19,139 nucleotides of DNA from Zoogloeaceae bacterium (GCA_031273145.1 JAISSL010000088.1:1-19139), one strand, 5' to 3'; shown: positions 5,859-13,563, numbered from the stretch's first letter. Notes: a model not told the origin generated them from the letters alone. Made by a program: numbers and translations.

Positions 5859-6170
5859 TCAAGCGCAGGCGTGTTCTGGCGTCACGACGAGGCGCAGGCC
5901 AAGCGCATGGATCACCTTGAGCAAGGTATCGGCAGAAGGAATGCGGTCACCGGAAAGCCCTTTATACAGGCTTTCACGGGAGAGTCCGGTATCTTTGGCA
6001 AGTTGAGTCATGCCACGGGCGCGCGCCACGTCGCCCAGCGCCGCTGCCAGCAAAACGGGATCGTTCTCTTCCAGCACGATGGTGAGGTATTCGGCGATGG
6101 CGTCTTCGCTGTCCAGATGCTCCGTTATATCGAAGCGTTTCAGGTCGGCAATTTTAATTTTCCTGGTCAT
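5859..6170 (-). CDS. HigA-like addiction-module antidote protein
   Basis: A 103-residue DNA-binding antitoxin of the 'addiction module antidote' family (COG3636-like). The N-terminal segment DITEHLDSEDAIAEYLTIVL (14-33) and the helix-turn-helix MTQLAKDTGLSRESLYKGLS (54-73) are typical. It neutralises the RelE-fold toxin encoded just upstream and usually represses the operon. I chose the ATG at 6170 because GGAG precedes it and the family begins near MTRKI; an in-frame ATG at 6203 would extend further into the toxin gene. It overlaps the toxin gene by 17 nt. Toxin-first order is normal for this family. Confidence 0.87.
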   Translation of the reverse strand: MTRKIKIADLKRFDITEHLDSEDAIAEYLTIVLEENDPVLLAAALGDVARARGMTQLAKDTGLSRESLYKGLSGDRIPSADTLLKVIHALGLRLVVTPEHACA

Positions 6171-6477
6171 GTTTGAAATCTCCAATCTCCAATTTTTCGG
6201 CAAGCGCGATGGCGTGGGCGATGTCAGCCTTTTGCGTGGATTTGTCGCCGCCGCCCAGCATAACGATCAGCGCCTCGCCGCGCCATGTGTAGTACATGCG
6301 GAAGCCAGGGCCGAAGAATTCGCGCATTTCCCACACATCGGAACCAACGGGCTTGATGTCGCCCAGATTGCCAAGTTCCGCCTTACGCAGGCGCGTGGCA
6401 AGCCTTGTGCGGGTAGTGCGGTCTTTCAGGCTGTCAAGCCATTGTTCAAATTCCGGCAGTTGGAATACGGTGTTCAT
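6154..6477 (-). CDS. HigB/RelE-fold addiction-module killer protein
   Basis: A 107-residue toxin of the Gp49/HigB-like RelE superfamily. Hallmarks are FEQWLDSLKDRTTRTRLATR (residues 10-29), GDIKPVGSDVWEMREFFGPG (39-58), FRMYYTWRGEALIVMLGGGD (59-78) and KSTQKADIAHAIALA (79-93), which match the family's stepwise pattern including the conserved K-x-x-Q-x-x-D-I. Such toxins are ribosome-dependent or free mRNA endonucleases. The ATG at 6477 has no ribosome binding site, but a promoter places the transcription start at or next to the A of the ATG, so the message is probably leaderless. It is encoded with the antitoxin on the strand opposite to fecIR and the TonB receptor, between which the pair sits. 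Confidence 0.88.
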   Translation of the reverse strand: MNTVFQLPEFEQWLDSLKDRTTRTRLATRLRKAELGNLGDIKPVGSDVWEMREFFGPGFRMYYTWRGEALIVMLGGGDKSTQKADIAHAIALAEKLEIGDFKHDQEN

Positions 6478-6483
6478 GGTTTG

Positions 6484-6512
6484 ATTGTAGCCAGAAGGCT
6501 ACGGACGATCAA
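6484..6512 (-). promoter_or_regulatory. promoter and operator of the higBA-like pair
   Basis: Minus strand: -35 TTGATC (6512-6507), exactly 17 bp, -10 TACAAT (6489-6484). Only 6 nt separate the -10 from the toxin ATG at 6477, so the predicted start is the ATG itself. A perfect inverted repeat GTAGCC-AGAA-GGCTAC (6487-6502) overlaps the -10 and spacer, a good position for HigA autorepression. Confidence 0.6.
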
Positions 6513-6629
6513 GCCAGAAAAAGCGGTTTTCGGAAAAATTAGGGATTTACATATTTGAGTAGTTTGGGGTGTTGTTCCGTCAACGGGTCAGAAAGCTGGA
6601 TTTTTTCTTTTTTTGACTGGAACCTCATC

Positions 6630-8993
6630 ATGTCCTCCTTGCGCCTTTGTTTTCGTGCCGTTGCGGCTGCCGTATTTTTTCTGGCGGTCACGTTTGCCCA
6701 TGCCGCGCCGCTGGACATTGATCTGCCCGCCCAGGCTCTGACGACTTCCATTCAGCAACTTTCTCTCCAGTCGGGGCTTTCCATCGGGGGCGACGCTTCG
6801 TTGCTCGAAGGCAGGACTGCGCCTGCGGTCAAAGGCAACATGGAACCAGCGGATGCCTTGCGGCAACTGTTGCAAGGTAGCGGACTGAGCGTGAGCTTTG
6901 AGGGGAACCAGGCCATCATCGGTTCTCCTACGCCGGTGCTGGTAATCAAGGGCGCGCGGGATGGTTCTGCGGAAGCGGGCTATGCGGTCAAGGAAGTCAA
7001 AAACTTCGGTTTTTGGGGGGATCGTCCGCAAAAGGACATGCCTTACACCACCTTCATCCTTTCCGAAGAGCTGATGGAAAACACGATGGCCGTTGACCCG
7101 GAAGGCGTCTCACGCCTGAATCCCTTTACTTTCACCCGCATTGCAAACTTTTACTTTAACCAGAGCTATATGAATACCCGTGGATATGACAACGGCGCAA
7201 TTTATATTGAAGGTATCCGGGTATCCAACCTGAGCGGAAATTGGCATGAAGATAAAAGCAACGTGGAAATAAAGACCGGCGCTTCCGGCTTTCTCTATGG
7301 CATGGGGGGAACCGGCGGTATAATTAACTACAGCCTGAAACGCCCGACCCGTGAATACACAAATAAGGTCAACCTCATGGGGCGCTCCCTGGGGACTGGC
7401 TATGTGCACGCCGATGTGGGCGGACCTATACCTTTTGTCGGCGGGTTTCGCCTCAATGTTGCCTATCAGGATGGCGAAACCAACGTCGAGGATGTAGAAG
7501 ATCGCAAGAAGTTTGTTTCCTCGACTTTTGATTTCAGACCTATCAACGACCTGACGTTTTTGACGAACATTTCCTACGGCGAAAGGAAAATGTCCAACTA
7601 CCAGGGCGGGTTTGGGACGACTACCCTCGGCTGGATGCCCAAGCACGTCCCCTCTGGCCGTCATATGTGGGGGCCTGATGGACGGTATCGGGAATGGGAA
7701 ACCTGGAATGCGCTTCAGGGCATGGACTGGAAGGTTACTGACTGGTTTTCTCTTCGCGCGGGCTACAACTACAAACGTGAAGAGACCGAATCGCTAAATG
7801 CTGGCGATTTAAACTTTTTGCTCGATGGCAACGGCAATCTTTCCGGTATGCGGCTCAATTCACGGACAGCCGGCGCGGGCGGTCGCGAAGCTCACGGTTA
7901 CGGGATTTACGCCACCTTCAAAGTGGATACCTTCGCTGTCAAGAATACGTTTACCCTGGGCAGCAACGGTTACTCGGATACTGTCAAAACCGGCCTTTTC
8001 ATCAACCCAGCCAACGGCACCCTCACTACCGGAGCCAGTGATAATACCGTTTTTCTGTATGACCTGTGGGACTGGCGCAGCGTCAGGAATACCCGTATGC
8101 CCGATTTGATGCAGTATTTTACCGGGCGGCGCGTCAAAACCGGCAAGCAAGAGAATTACAATTTTCTCTTCGGCGACGAAATCACTTTTATGGAACGGTT
8201 CACAATATTTGCGGGCATTAACCGCTCCAAGGTTAAAACCGAAAATATCAACGCGACTACGCGGGCGGTATCCGGGGAATACGATGAATTCGCCTGGACG
8301 CCCACGTTTTCTCTCCTTTACAAACTCCAGCCCCAGACCACTGTTTACGCCACTTACATTGAGGCTTTGGATCCAGGGCAGACGGTCGGTGCCACGTATG
8401 CAAACGCCGGGGAAGTCCTGATGCCCTACCGAAGCGAGCAGTATGAAACGGGCGTGAAACATGAAACTTCCCACGGCGCACTGCTTTCTCTGGCGTTGTT
8501 CCACCTTGATAAAGCCTCTCAGTATTCCACCACCGGCAATATTTACGGAACTCTGGTACAGGACGGTCACACCGTGAGCCGGGGCGTGGAAGCCAGCGCA
8601 CAAGGCCGCGTTCTGGAAGGGTTAACCCTGATGAGCGGTTTTACCTATCTGGATACCGAAATCACCAAAACCCAACGCCCCACCAAGGGCAAAGAAATGG
8701 CGCAACTGCCCCGATTCATGGGCAAACTCTATGCCGAGTGGGACGTTCCCTTTGTAAAAAAAGGGCTGGTGCTCATCGGCGGGGGTTCTTACAACGGCAA
8801 GTCATGGCTCGACAACATGAATACCGAGCGCCTCTCCCATAATTATGCGGTTGATTTGGGGGCGCGTTACAAACCTGACGCGGACACCACGTTTCGTTTA
8901 ATGGTCACCAATGTGACCAATGAAGCGCGATGGATTACCTTCTACCCGCAAGCCCCACGAGCCTTGATGATGTCCGCTTCGTTCGGGTTTTAA
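6630..8993 (+). CDS. TonB-dependent siderophore-type receptor with STN signalling domain
   Basis: A 787-residue outer-membrane receptor. The signal peptide is residues 1-25 (cleavage after FAHA). An STN/secretin-TonB N-terminal domain follows (26-98: PLDIDLPAQALTTSIQQLSL ... ADALRQLLQGSGLSV), which marks receptors that signal to FecR. A TonB-box-like TPVLVIKG (101-108) precedes the plug (about 130-270), with the typical MNTRGYDNGAIYIEGIRVSN and GGTGGIINYSLKRPT. The rest is a 22-strand-type barrel ending in ...MMSASFGF with the canonical terminal Phe. It imports a ferric siderophore or similar ligand using TonB energy and should switch on the FecI-like sigma factor. I chose the ATG at 6630 because it starts the signal peptide; a longer in-frame start at 6555 would place 25 non-signal residues in front. 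The ligand cannot be read from sequence. Confidence 0.92.
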   Translation: MSSLRLCFRAVAAAVFFLAVTFAHAAPLDIDLPAQALTTSIQQLSLQSGLSIGGDASLLEGRTAPAVKGNMEPADALRQLLQGSGLSVSFEGNQAIIGSPTPVLVIKGARDGSAEAGYAVKEVKNFGFWGDRPQKDMPYTTFILSEELMENTMAVDPEGVSRLNPFTFTRIANFYFNQSYMNTRGYDNGAIYIEGIRVSNLSGNWHEDKSNVEIKTGASGFLYGMGGTGGIINYSLKRPTREYTNKVNLMGRSLGTGYVHADVGGPIPFVGGFRLNVAYQDGETNVEDVEDRKKFVSSTFDFRPINDLTFLTNISYGERKMSNYQGGFGTTTLGWMPKHVPSGRHMWGPDGRYREWETWNALQGMDWKVTDWFSLRAGYNYKREETESLNAGDLNFLLDGNGNLSGMRLNSRTAGAGGREAHGYGIYATFKVDTFAVKNTFTLGSNGYSDTVKTGLFINPANGTLTTGASDNTVFLYDLWDWRSVRNTRMPDLMQYFTGRRVKTGKQENYNFLFGDEITFMERFTIFAGINRSKVKTENINATTRAVSGEYDEFAWTPTFSLLYKLQPQTTVYATYIEALDPGQTVGATYANAGEVLMPYRSEQYETGVKHETSHGALLSLALFHLDKASQYSTTGNIYGTLVQDGHTVSRGVEASAQGRVLEGLTLMSGFTYLDTEITKTQRPTKGKEMAQLPRFMGKLYAEWDVPFVKKGLVLIGGGSYNGKSWLDNMNTERLSHNYAVDLGARYKPDADTTFRLMVTNVTNEARWITFYPQAPRALMMSASFGF

Positions 8994-9037
8994 GCCTTCC
9001 GTCACCTAGAACATTTTTGATTCATGTGCGAACAATT

Positions 9038-9155
9038 ACCCTCTCCCCCGCCCCCTCTCCCGCAAGCGGGAGAGGGGAGATAGTGTGCGCGGACAACAGT
9101 GAGCATCCCCTCTCCCACTTGTGGGAGAGGGTGGCGCGAAGCGCCGGGAGAGGGC
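9038..9155. repeat. REP-like double palindrome
   Basis: Two strong palindromes share the core CCTCTCCC/GGGAGAGG: CCCCTCTCCCGC-AA-GCGGGAGAGGGG (9052-9077, 12-bp arms) and CCCTCTCCCAC-TT-GTGGGAGAGGG (9108-9131, 11-bp arms). A smaller GGCGC-GAA-GCGCC hairpin follows (9133-9145), then another GGGAGAGGG. No T-tract follows, so this is a repetitive extragenic element rather than a simple terminator. It may still stabilise the 3' end of the receptor mRNA. It is unrelated in sequence to repeats A-E. The rest of 8994-9225 shows no gene. Confidence 0.8.
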
Positions 9156-9225
9156 AAGCAAGCGCAAAATGTGCCTATCTGAATCAAAACCGCTCTAAGG
9201 AGTGGAAGGCAAGGAAAAAGGCGAC

Positions 9226-11013
9226 GTGAAGCACCATCGCCTGATTGTTCTGGCAAAGGCGGCCTGGCGTATCGGCGTCCTCTGGTTTCGTTCAGAGGAG
9301 CGCCGCAAGGCGTGGGCGTTGCTGACCGGAGTGGCCGCGTTCAACTTTGCCAGCGTCGGCATGGCAGTGGCGTTGAGCTACTGGAACGCGGCGCTGTTCA
9401 ACGCCCTCGGCGCGAAGGATTGGGATGCCTTCGTTTTCCAGCTTGTCGCCTACAGCGGCATTGCCGTTGCCTTTATCCTTCATGCCATCGGCAGCCTCAC
9501 CTTGAACAAATGGCTCATCATCCACTGGCGGCGTTGGCTCACCGACCGCTATCTCGATCCCTGGCTCACGGATGGCGCGCATTACCGGGTGCGACTTTTC
9601 GGCCAGCAACCGGACAATCCCGATCAACGCATTGCCGAAGATGTGAACCTCTATATCACCCATGCCATCTCGAACGGCCTTGGCTTTCTGACCACGCTGG
9701 TCGCGCTGGCCTCCTTCGGCACCATTCTGGCAAACATTCCTGCGGACGCGCCCCTCAACTTCATGGGCGTTGCCGTTGCATTGCCCTTGCTGCTGGTGAC
9801 GACCTCCATTCTCTATGCCGCCATCGGCACCTGGGTGACGCATCTCATCGGTCGCCCCCTGATCGGGCTTGACGCCGCGCAGCAGAAGGCGGAAGCCGAT
9901 TTCCGCTTCTCTCTGGCGCGGCTGCGCGAAAATACCGAAGAAGTGGCGTTTATTAAGGGAGAACCCGCAGAGCGCGCAGGACTTGACCAACGCTTCTCTT
10001 TCATCGTGGCAAACTGGTACGCGCTTCTGTCGCGGCAGCGGCGACTGGTGTTGTTCCAGACCACCTTCAACCAAATCGCGTTTCTTTTTCCCTATCTGAT
10101 AACCGCGCCCCTCTACTTTTCCGGCGCAATGCTCCTCGGCAATTTGACGCAGGTCGCAGGCGCGTTCAACCGCATCCGCTTCGACTTCTATTTTCTGGCT
10201 CGCAGCTACGCCAGTCTCGCCTATTGGGGTTCAGTCATCGAGCGACTGCTGGGCTTCGAGGAGGCGCTTCGCGCCATACAGAAATATACGGGCAGCCGGA
10301 TTGAGTACACAGCGCACGATGATTGCGGTTTGGCGCTGGTCGCAAGCAATCTTGTCGCGCGATTGCCGGATGGCGTTGCCATCGCCTCTGCCGCCAACTT
10401 CGCCTTGGCTCCCGGCGAGCGCGTGCTGCTCATCGGTTCCTCCGGCAGTGGCAAAACCAGCCTGATTCGGGCGCTGGCTGGAATATCTCCCCTCGGCGAA
10501 GGTCGCGTCAGCATAAAGCGGGAAACGCGCCTGATGGCTCTGCCGCAACGCGGCTATCTGCCGCTCGGCGCTCTGCGCGACGCGCTCGCCTATCCCAGCC
10601 TTGCCGATGCCTTCTCCGACGAGCTACTGCGCGATACGCTCAGGGCAGTAGGTCTGCCAGAGCTTGCCGACCGGCTCGACGACGACATCGTATCCGCCGC
10701 CGCGCTTTCCGGCGGGGAGCGGCAGCGCATCGCCTTTGCGCGGGTTCTGCTGCATCGCCCCGACATCCTGTTGCTCGACGAGGCAACTTCGGCACTGGAA
10801 GAAGAATCTGAAACTGCGCTCTATCGCCTGCTCGCCGAACGTCTGCCCGATACGGCAGTCTTGAGCGCGGGACATCGCGCCTCGCTCGCCGCCCTGCATT
10901 CCCGTACCGTACACCTCGCCGCCGACAAAAGCGGCGGGGCGCGGCTTGTTGAACACGAGTCTCGTATAACTCAAAAATCCACCCAACCCACCGAAAGGAC
11001 TTCCCTATCATGA
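9226..11013 (+). CDS. SbmA/YddA-type ABC transporter with fused permease and ATPase
   Basis: A 595-residue inner-membrane half-transporter of the COG4178 group (ABC_membrane_2, SbmA/BacA-like permease fused to an ATP-binding domain). The N-terminal ~350 residues hold about six membrane segments and the family motif DNPDQRIAEDVNLY (131-144). The ATPase domain has Walker A GSSGSGKT (404-411), signature LSGGERQRIAFAR (494-506), Walker B ILLLDEATSALE (514-525) and switch His550 in SAGHR. Family members import peptides, bleomycin-like compounds or cobalamin. I chose the GTG at 9226 because AAGGA lies 10 nt upstream; an earlier in-frame GTG at 9202 abuts its would-be ribosome binding site. The stop overlaps the next gene by ATGA. 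The gene follows the TonB receptor on the same strand, which suggests joint uptake. Confidence 0.88.
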   Translation: MKHHRLIVLAKAAWRIGVLWFRSEERRKAWALLTGVAAFNFASVGMAVALSYWNAALFNALGAKDWDAFVFQLVAYSGIAVAFILHAIGSLTLNKWLIIHWRRWLTDRYLDPWLTDGAHYRVRLFGQQPDNPDQRIAEDVNLYITHAISNGLGFLTTLVALASFGTILANIPADAPLNFMGVAVALPLLLVTTSILYAAIGTWVTHLIGRPLIGLDAAQQKAEADFRFSLARLRENTEEVAFIKGEPAERAGLDQRFSFIVANWYALLSRQRRLVLFQTTFNQIAFLFPYLITAPLYFSGAMLLGNLTQVAGAFNRIRFDFYFLARSYASLAYWGSVIERLLGFEEALRAIQKYTGSRIEYTAHDDCGLALVASNLVARLPDGVAIASAANFALAPGERVLLIGSSGSGKTSLIRALAGISPLGEGRVSIKRETRLMALPQRGYLPLGALRDALAYPSLADAFSDELLRDTLRAVGLPELADRLDDDIVSAAALSGGERQRIAFARVLLHRPDILLLDEATSALEEESETALYRLLAERLPDTAVLSAGHRASLAALHSRTVHLAADKSGGARLVEHESRITQKSTQPTERTSLS

Positions 11014-12572
11014 ACCTGCCACAACTACTTTCTACCTCTGCGCCCGCCGAACTGTCGCCAACCCAGGCCGCCACGCTCGAACAACTGCGCGAAACCATCC
11101 GCATCGTTCCTGTAACCGTACTCATCGGCGGCGTTGGAGTCGGCAAGACCACACTGCTCAACCGATTGGCCGGAGAGTTCGGCGGCATCCGCATCTCCTG
11201 CCGCGACGTGCTGCAAGCCTCGGAAGGGGCGAACCATCCTTCGTATGAAGAAACGCTGCACAGGCTGGTGGATGCCGCGCTCGACAAGGCCAATGTAGTC
11301 TTTGCGGATGATTTCGACCTGTTTTGCCAAACAAACAAGTTTGGAATGGCCTATCCACGCCCGTATTATCTGAACACGACATTACAGGCGCTCCTTGAAA
11401 CCACCCGCGCCAAGGGCAAACGACTGGTGTTTACGGCAACCGACCGCTCCAAACTGCTGCCCCAGCTCGACGGACGCGCGGTATTCCTGCCCTTTGGCGC
11501 ACTGACGACGGAGGACTACCGATTCTTTCTCGAACAAAACCTCGGCGCGGAACGCGCCGCACGGCTCGACGCCAAACGCATCTTCAGTTTCGCGGCCAAA
11601 CTCTCGGTCTATCAACTCAATGAAGTCTGCGCCCTTATCCGCGACAATAACGCTGCCGATGACCAGACGGTACTCAATCTGCTTGATACGCGCATGTTGA
11701 GCAGCAACGTCTCGCTCGGCGAAGTCGCCAAGGTGGATTTTTCCAGCTTGAAAGGTTTTGAGGAAATTGCCGAAAAATTGCAGACTTACATCGTCAACCC
11801 GATGATGTTCGATTCCCGCTTCGCCGATCTCGACCTCAAGCCGAAAAAGGGCATTCTCCTCTACGGTCCGCCCGGAACCGGCAAAACCAGCGTGGGTCGC
11901 GCTTTGGCGCACCGCATGAAAGGCAAGTTCTTCATGATTGACGGCACAATCTTCAGCGAATCGGCAGACTCGTTCTACCCGAAAGTACGCGCCGTGTTCG
12001 ATCAGGCCAAGCTCACCACGCCATCGGTCATCTTCATTGACGACGCCGACGTGTTGATGCAAAGCGAACGGCTGCACGGCCTCAACCGCTATCTGCTCAC
12101 GATGCTCGACGGACTGGAAACGGAAACCGCCGGCAAGATCGCGGTAATCCTGACGGCAATGGACCCCAACCAGATGCCGGCGGCACTCCTGCGCGCCGGT
12201 CGTGTCGAACTGTGGCTGGAAACCAAATTACCCGACGCCCGCGCCCGTCAGGAAATCCTCGACAGCAACCTCGCCAAGCTGCCGGAAAAACTCGGCCCCT
12301 ACGACGCAGAGCGCGTCAAGGCATTGACGGAAGGCTTCAACGCCGCCGACATTGACCGTATCGTGGCCGATGTCAAGGCACTCTACGCCGCCGACATCAT
12401 CCGCGAAATAGCGCCCGCAACGCTCGATACCTACTTTGAACGCGCTGCGGCAGAAATCCGCCGTACCAAGGAATTGATCGCTTCGGCTCATGCGGGCACG
12501 CTCGAAACCACCGAACCACTCGGCAATTTCTACGGAACAAAATTGCGAAAAGGAACCGATCAGCCTCAATAA
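11010..12572 (+). CDS. tandem AAA-module ATPase coupled to the ABC transporter
   Basis: A 520-residue soluble protein with two P-loop modules. Module 1 (about 20-215) has Walker A GGVGVGKTT (40-48) and a Walker B-like VVFADDFDLF (97-106), closer to STAND/Orc-like ATPases, with no clear arginine finger. Module 2 (about 245-480) is a classic AAA domain: Walker A GPPGTGKT (286-293), Walker B SVIFIDDAD (339-347), and ALLRAGRVE (392-400) with the Arg395/Arg398 fingers. The usual sensor-1 Asn in A-T-N is replaced (TAMD, Asp385). No protease, helicase or membrane segment is visible. The start overlaps the ABC gene's stop (ATGA), and GGA lies 10 nt upstream. An obligate partnership with the transporter is inferred from the coupling. 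I do not recognise a named family. Confidence 0.8.
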   Translation: MNLPQLLSTSAPAELSPTQAATLEQLRETIRIVPVTVLIGGVGVGKTTLLNRLAGEFGGIRISCRDVLQASEGANHPSYEETLHRLVDAALDKANVVFADDFDLFCQTNKFGMAYPRPYYLNTTLQALLETTRAKGKRLVFTATDRSKLLPQLDGRAVFLPFGALTTEDYRFFLEQNLGAERAARLDAKRIFSFAAKLSVYQLNEVCALIRDNNAADDQTVLNLLDTRMLSSNVSLGEVAKVDFSSLKGFEEIAEKLQTYIVNPMMFDSRFADLDLKPKKGILLYGPPGTGKTSVGRALAHRMKGKFFMIDGTIFSESADSFYPKVRAVFDQAKLTTPSVIFIDDADVLMQSERLHGLNRYLLTMLDGLETETAGKIAVILTAMDPNQMPAALLRAGRVELWLETKLPDARARQEILDSNLAKLPEKLGPYDAERVKALTEGFNAADIDRIVADVKALYAADIIREIAPATLDTYFERAAAEIRRTKELIASAHAGTLETTEPLGNFYGTKLRKGTDQPQ

Positions 12573-12600
12573 TCCCGTTGCGTCAGATGACGTTTGAGCG

Positions 12601-12770
12601 CAACACGGGCGGCAGGTCTTGCAGACGGCCGGTCTTGCAGATGGCAGGTCTTGCGGGCGGCAGATTGCCGCCCCTACGGACAAATTCAGTGGACGCGCAT
12701 TGAACAACTCGTAGGGGACGCAACCTGCGTCCCGTTACAGGTCTGGATTCCCGCCTACGCGGGAATGACG
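12601..12770 (+). repeat. composite intergenic repeat, copy D
   Basis: Modules in order: a CACGGGCGGCAGGTCTTGC start expanded into a 16-bp tandem repeat (12612-12659), the GGGCGGCAGATTGCCGCCCC palindrome, a linker with GTGGACGCGCATTGAAC, the GGGGACGCAACCTGCGTCCC palindrome, and a closing dRS3-like hairpin ATTCCC-N8-GGGAAT (12747-12766). Orientation is the same as copies B and E. A further degenerate ATTCC...GGGAAT stretch follows at about 12795-12826. Together these fill the 299-bp gap between the AAA gene and the PIN toxin gene. Confidence 0.85.
12612..12659 (+). repeat. three tandem 16-bp repeats inside copy D
   Basis: Three adjacent 16-mers: GCAGGTCTTGCAGACG, GCCGGTCTTGCAGATG and GCAGGTCTTGCGGGCG. 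They share the core GGTCTTGC and differ at a few positions. Copy B carries one such unit (reverse complement, around 2466-2486), so the array is a local expansion in copy D. Confidence 0.8.
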
Positions 12771-12871
12771 GATGGGGAGACGCACATGCACTGAATTCCT
12801 GCCCTCTTCCCACCTTCGCGGGAATAACAAAAAGAGATTTGAAACATTGGGCGGAGCGGGATAAAACAGAA

Positions 12872-13294
12872 CTATTCGTTCATGTTCCCATGCCGTTGCC
12901 AAAATACCGAAGGCGTTATGATCGGATAGAGAGCATCCATCGCCAGCAAATCCTTGTCGCCTGTAATCAGATAGCTTGCGCCAGAGGCTCGCAGCGTCGC
13001 CAGCACAGGCTCGTCGCAAATGTCGCGCAAACCGGCTGCCGGAATGTTCTCAGGCGTCACAATATCAGCCAGAATCACAAGACTATCAAGCAGCATGTGA
13101 ATCTCGGCAGAAGAAAAAGGCTTTCTGGAAAGCCGGGGCAAAACCCGCGCGGTTTCATCCAGAATGAAGCGGGAAAGCACAACCCGTAACCGCCCCTGTC
13201 GCCAGGCGCCAACGATATGACCGGGAATGCTCTCAGGATAAGCAAGGCCAGATACCAGTACATTGGTATCCAGCACCACAGAAAGTGCCGTCAT
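12872..13294 (-). CDS. PIN-domain toxin (VapC-like, PIN family TA component)
   Basis: A 140-residue PIN-domain ribonuclease of the group annotated as 'putative toxin component, PIN family' (TIGR00305-like). Visible acidic metal ligands are Asp9 in VVLDTNVLVSGL (6-17), Glu47 in SRFILDETARVL (41-52), Asp94 in RDICDEPVLATL (90-101), and Asp113 in YLITGDKDLLA (108-118). These are expected to coordinate Mg for single-stranded RNA cleavage. The start overlaps the stop of the antitoxin gene by 4 nt (ATGA), so translation is coupled. Length and motifs look intact. The RNA target is unknown. Confidence 0.88.
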   Translation of the reverse strand: MTALSVVLDTNVLVSGLAYPESIPGHIVGAWRQGRLRVVLSRFILDETARVLPRLSRKPFSSAEIHMLLDSLVILADIVTPENIPAAGLRDICDEPVLATLRASGASYLITGDKDLLAMDALYPIITPSVFWQRHGNMNE

Positions 13295-13563
13295 CGCCTG
13301 CCACGTTCGCCAGCAACCAGCGCGTCAATTTCCGCCATGCCCTCTTCGGGCGGCACATCTCCATAAGCAGTCGCAATGCGCTCGCTCAGATCATCAAACA
13401 GTGTATTCATGCGGCGGATGCGTTCAAACAAACCCGTATCCACCAGCACAGCCACAGACTTTCCATCCTTGCGAATAACGATGTTATCCTTTGCATACTG
13501 CACCCGGTTCAACATTTCACCAAGGTTCTGCCGAAAAGCGACAGCATTGACTTCGGTAATCAT
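13291..13563 (-). CDS. Phd/YefM-family antitoxin
   Basis: A 90-residue antitoxin. The N-terminus MITEVNAVAFRQNLGEMLNR (1-20), followed by VQYAKDNIVIRKDGKSVAVL (21-40), matches the Phd/YefM DNA-binding fold. The C-terminal part (LFERIRRMNTLFDDLSERIA and on) would bind the PIN toxin. I chose the ATG at 13563 because GGTGG lies 5 nt upstream; an in-frame GTG at 13572 lacks a site. Antitoxin-first order with an ATGA overlap into the PIN gene is typical. Phd-type proteins usually autorepress their operon. Confidence 0.85.
   Translation of the reverse strand: MITEVNAVAFRQNLGEMLNRVQYAKDNIVIRKDGKSVAVLVDTGLFERIRRMNTLFDDLSERIATAYGDVPPEEGMAEIDALVAGERGRR

Noticed and set aside
6532..6560. FecI-dependent promoter (GGAAAA at 6532) upstream of the TonB receptor
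   Set aside because: The -35-like GGAAAA is present, but I cannot find the matching -10 element at the right distance, so it stays unsupported.
9052..9131. Intrinsic terminator of the TonB receptor gene
   Set aside because: Strong palindromes but no T-tract on either strand; better described as REP-like repeats.
9179..9201. CTGAATCAAAACCGCTCTAA resembling the sequence at 13771-13790 and, inverted, that at 13618-13630
   Set aside because: Possibly a decayed repeat boundary, but the similarity is short and imperfect, so I do not annotate it.
9292..10074. 260-codon minus-strand frame opposite the ABC transporter
   Set aside because: Shadow of the transporter's membrane domain; low-complexity, Gln/Glu/Gly-rich composition without motifs.
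11382..12077. 231-codon minus-strand frame opposite the AAA gene
   Set aside because: Antisense shadow; the plus strand carries Walker motifs in the same stretch.
12612..12659. CRISPR array
   Set aside because: The 16-bp units are contiguous with no spacers and no cas genes are present.
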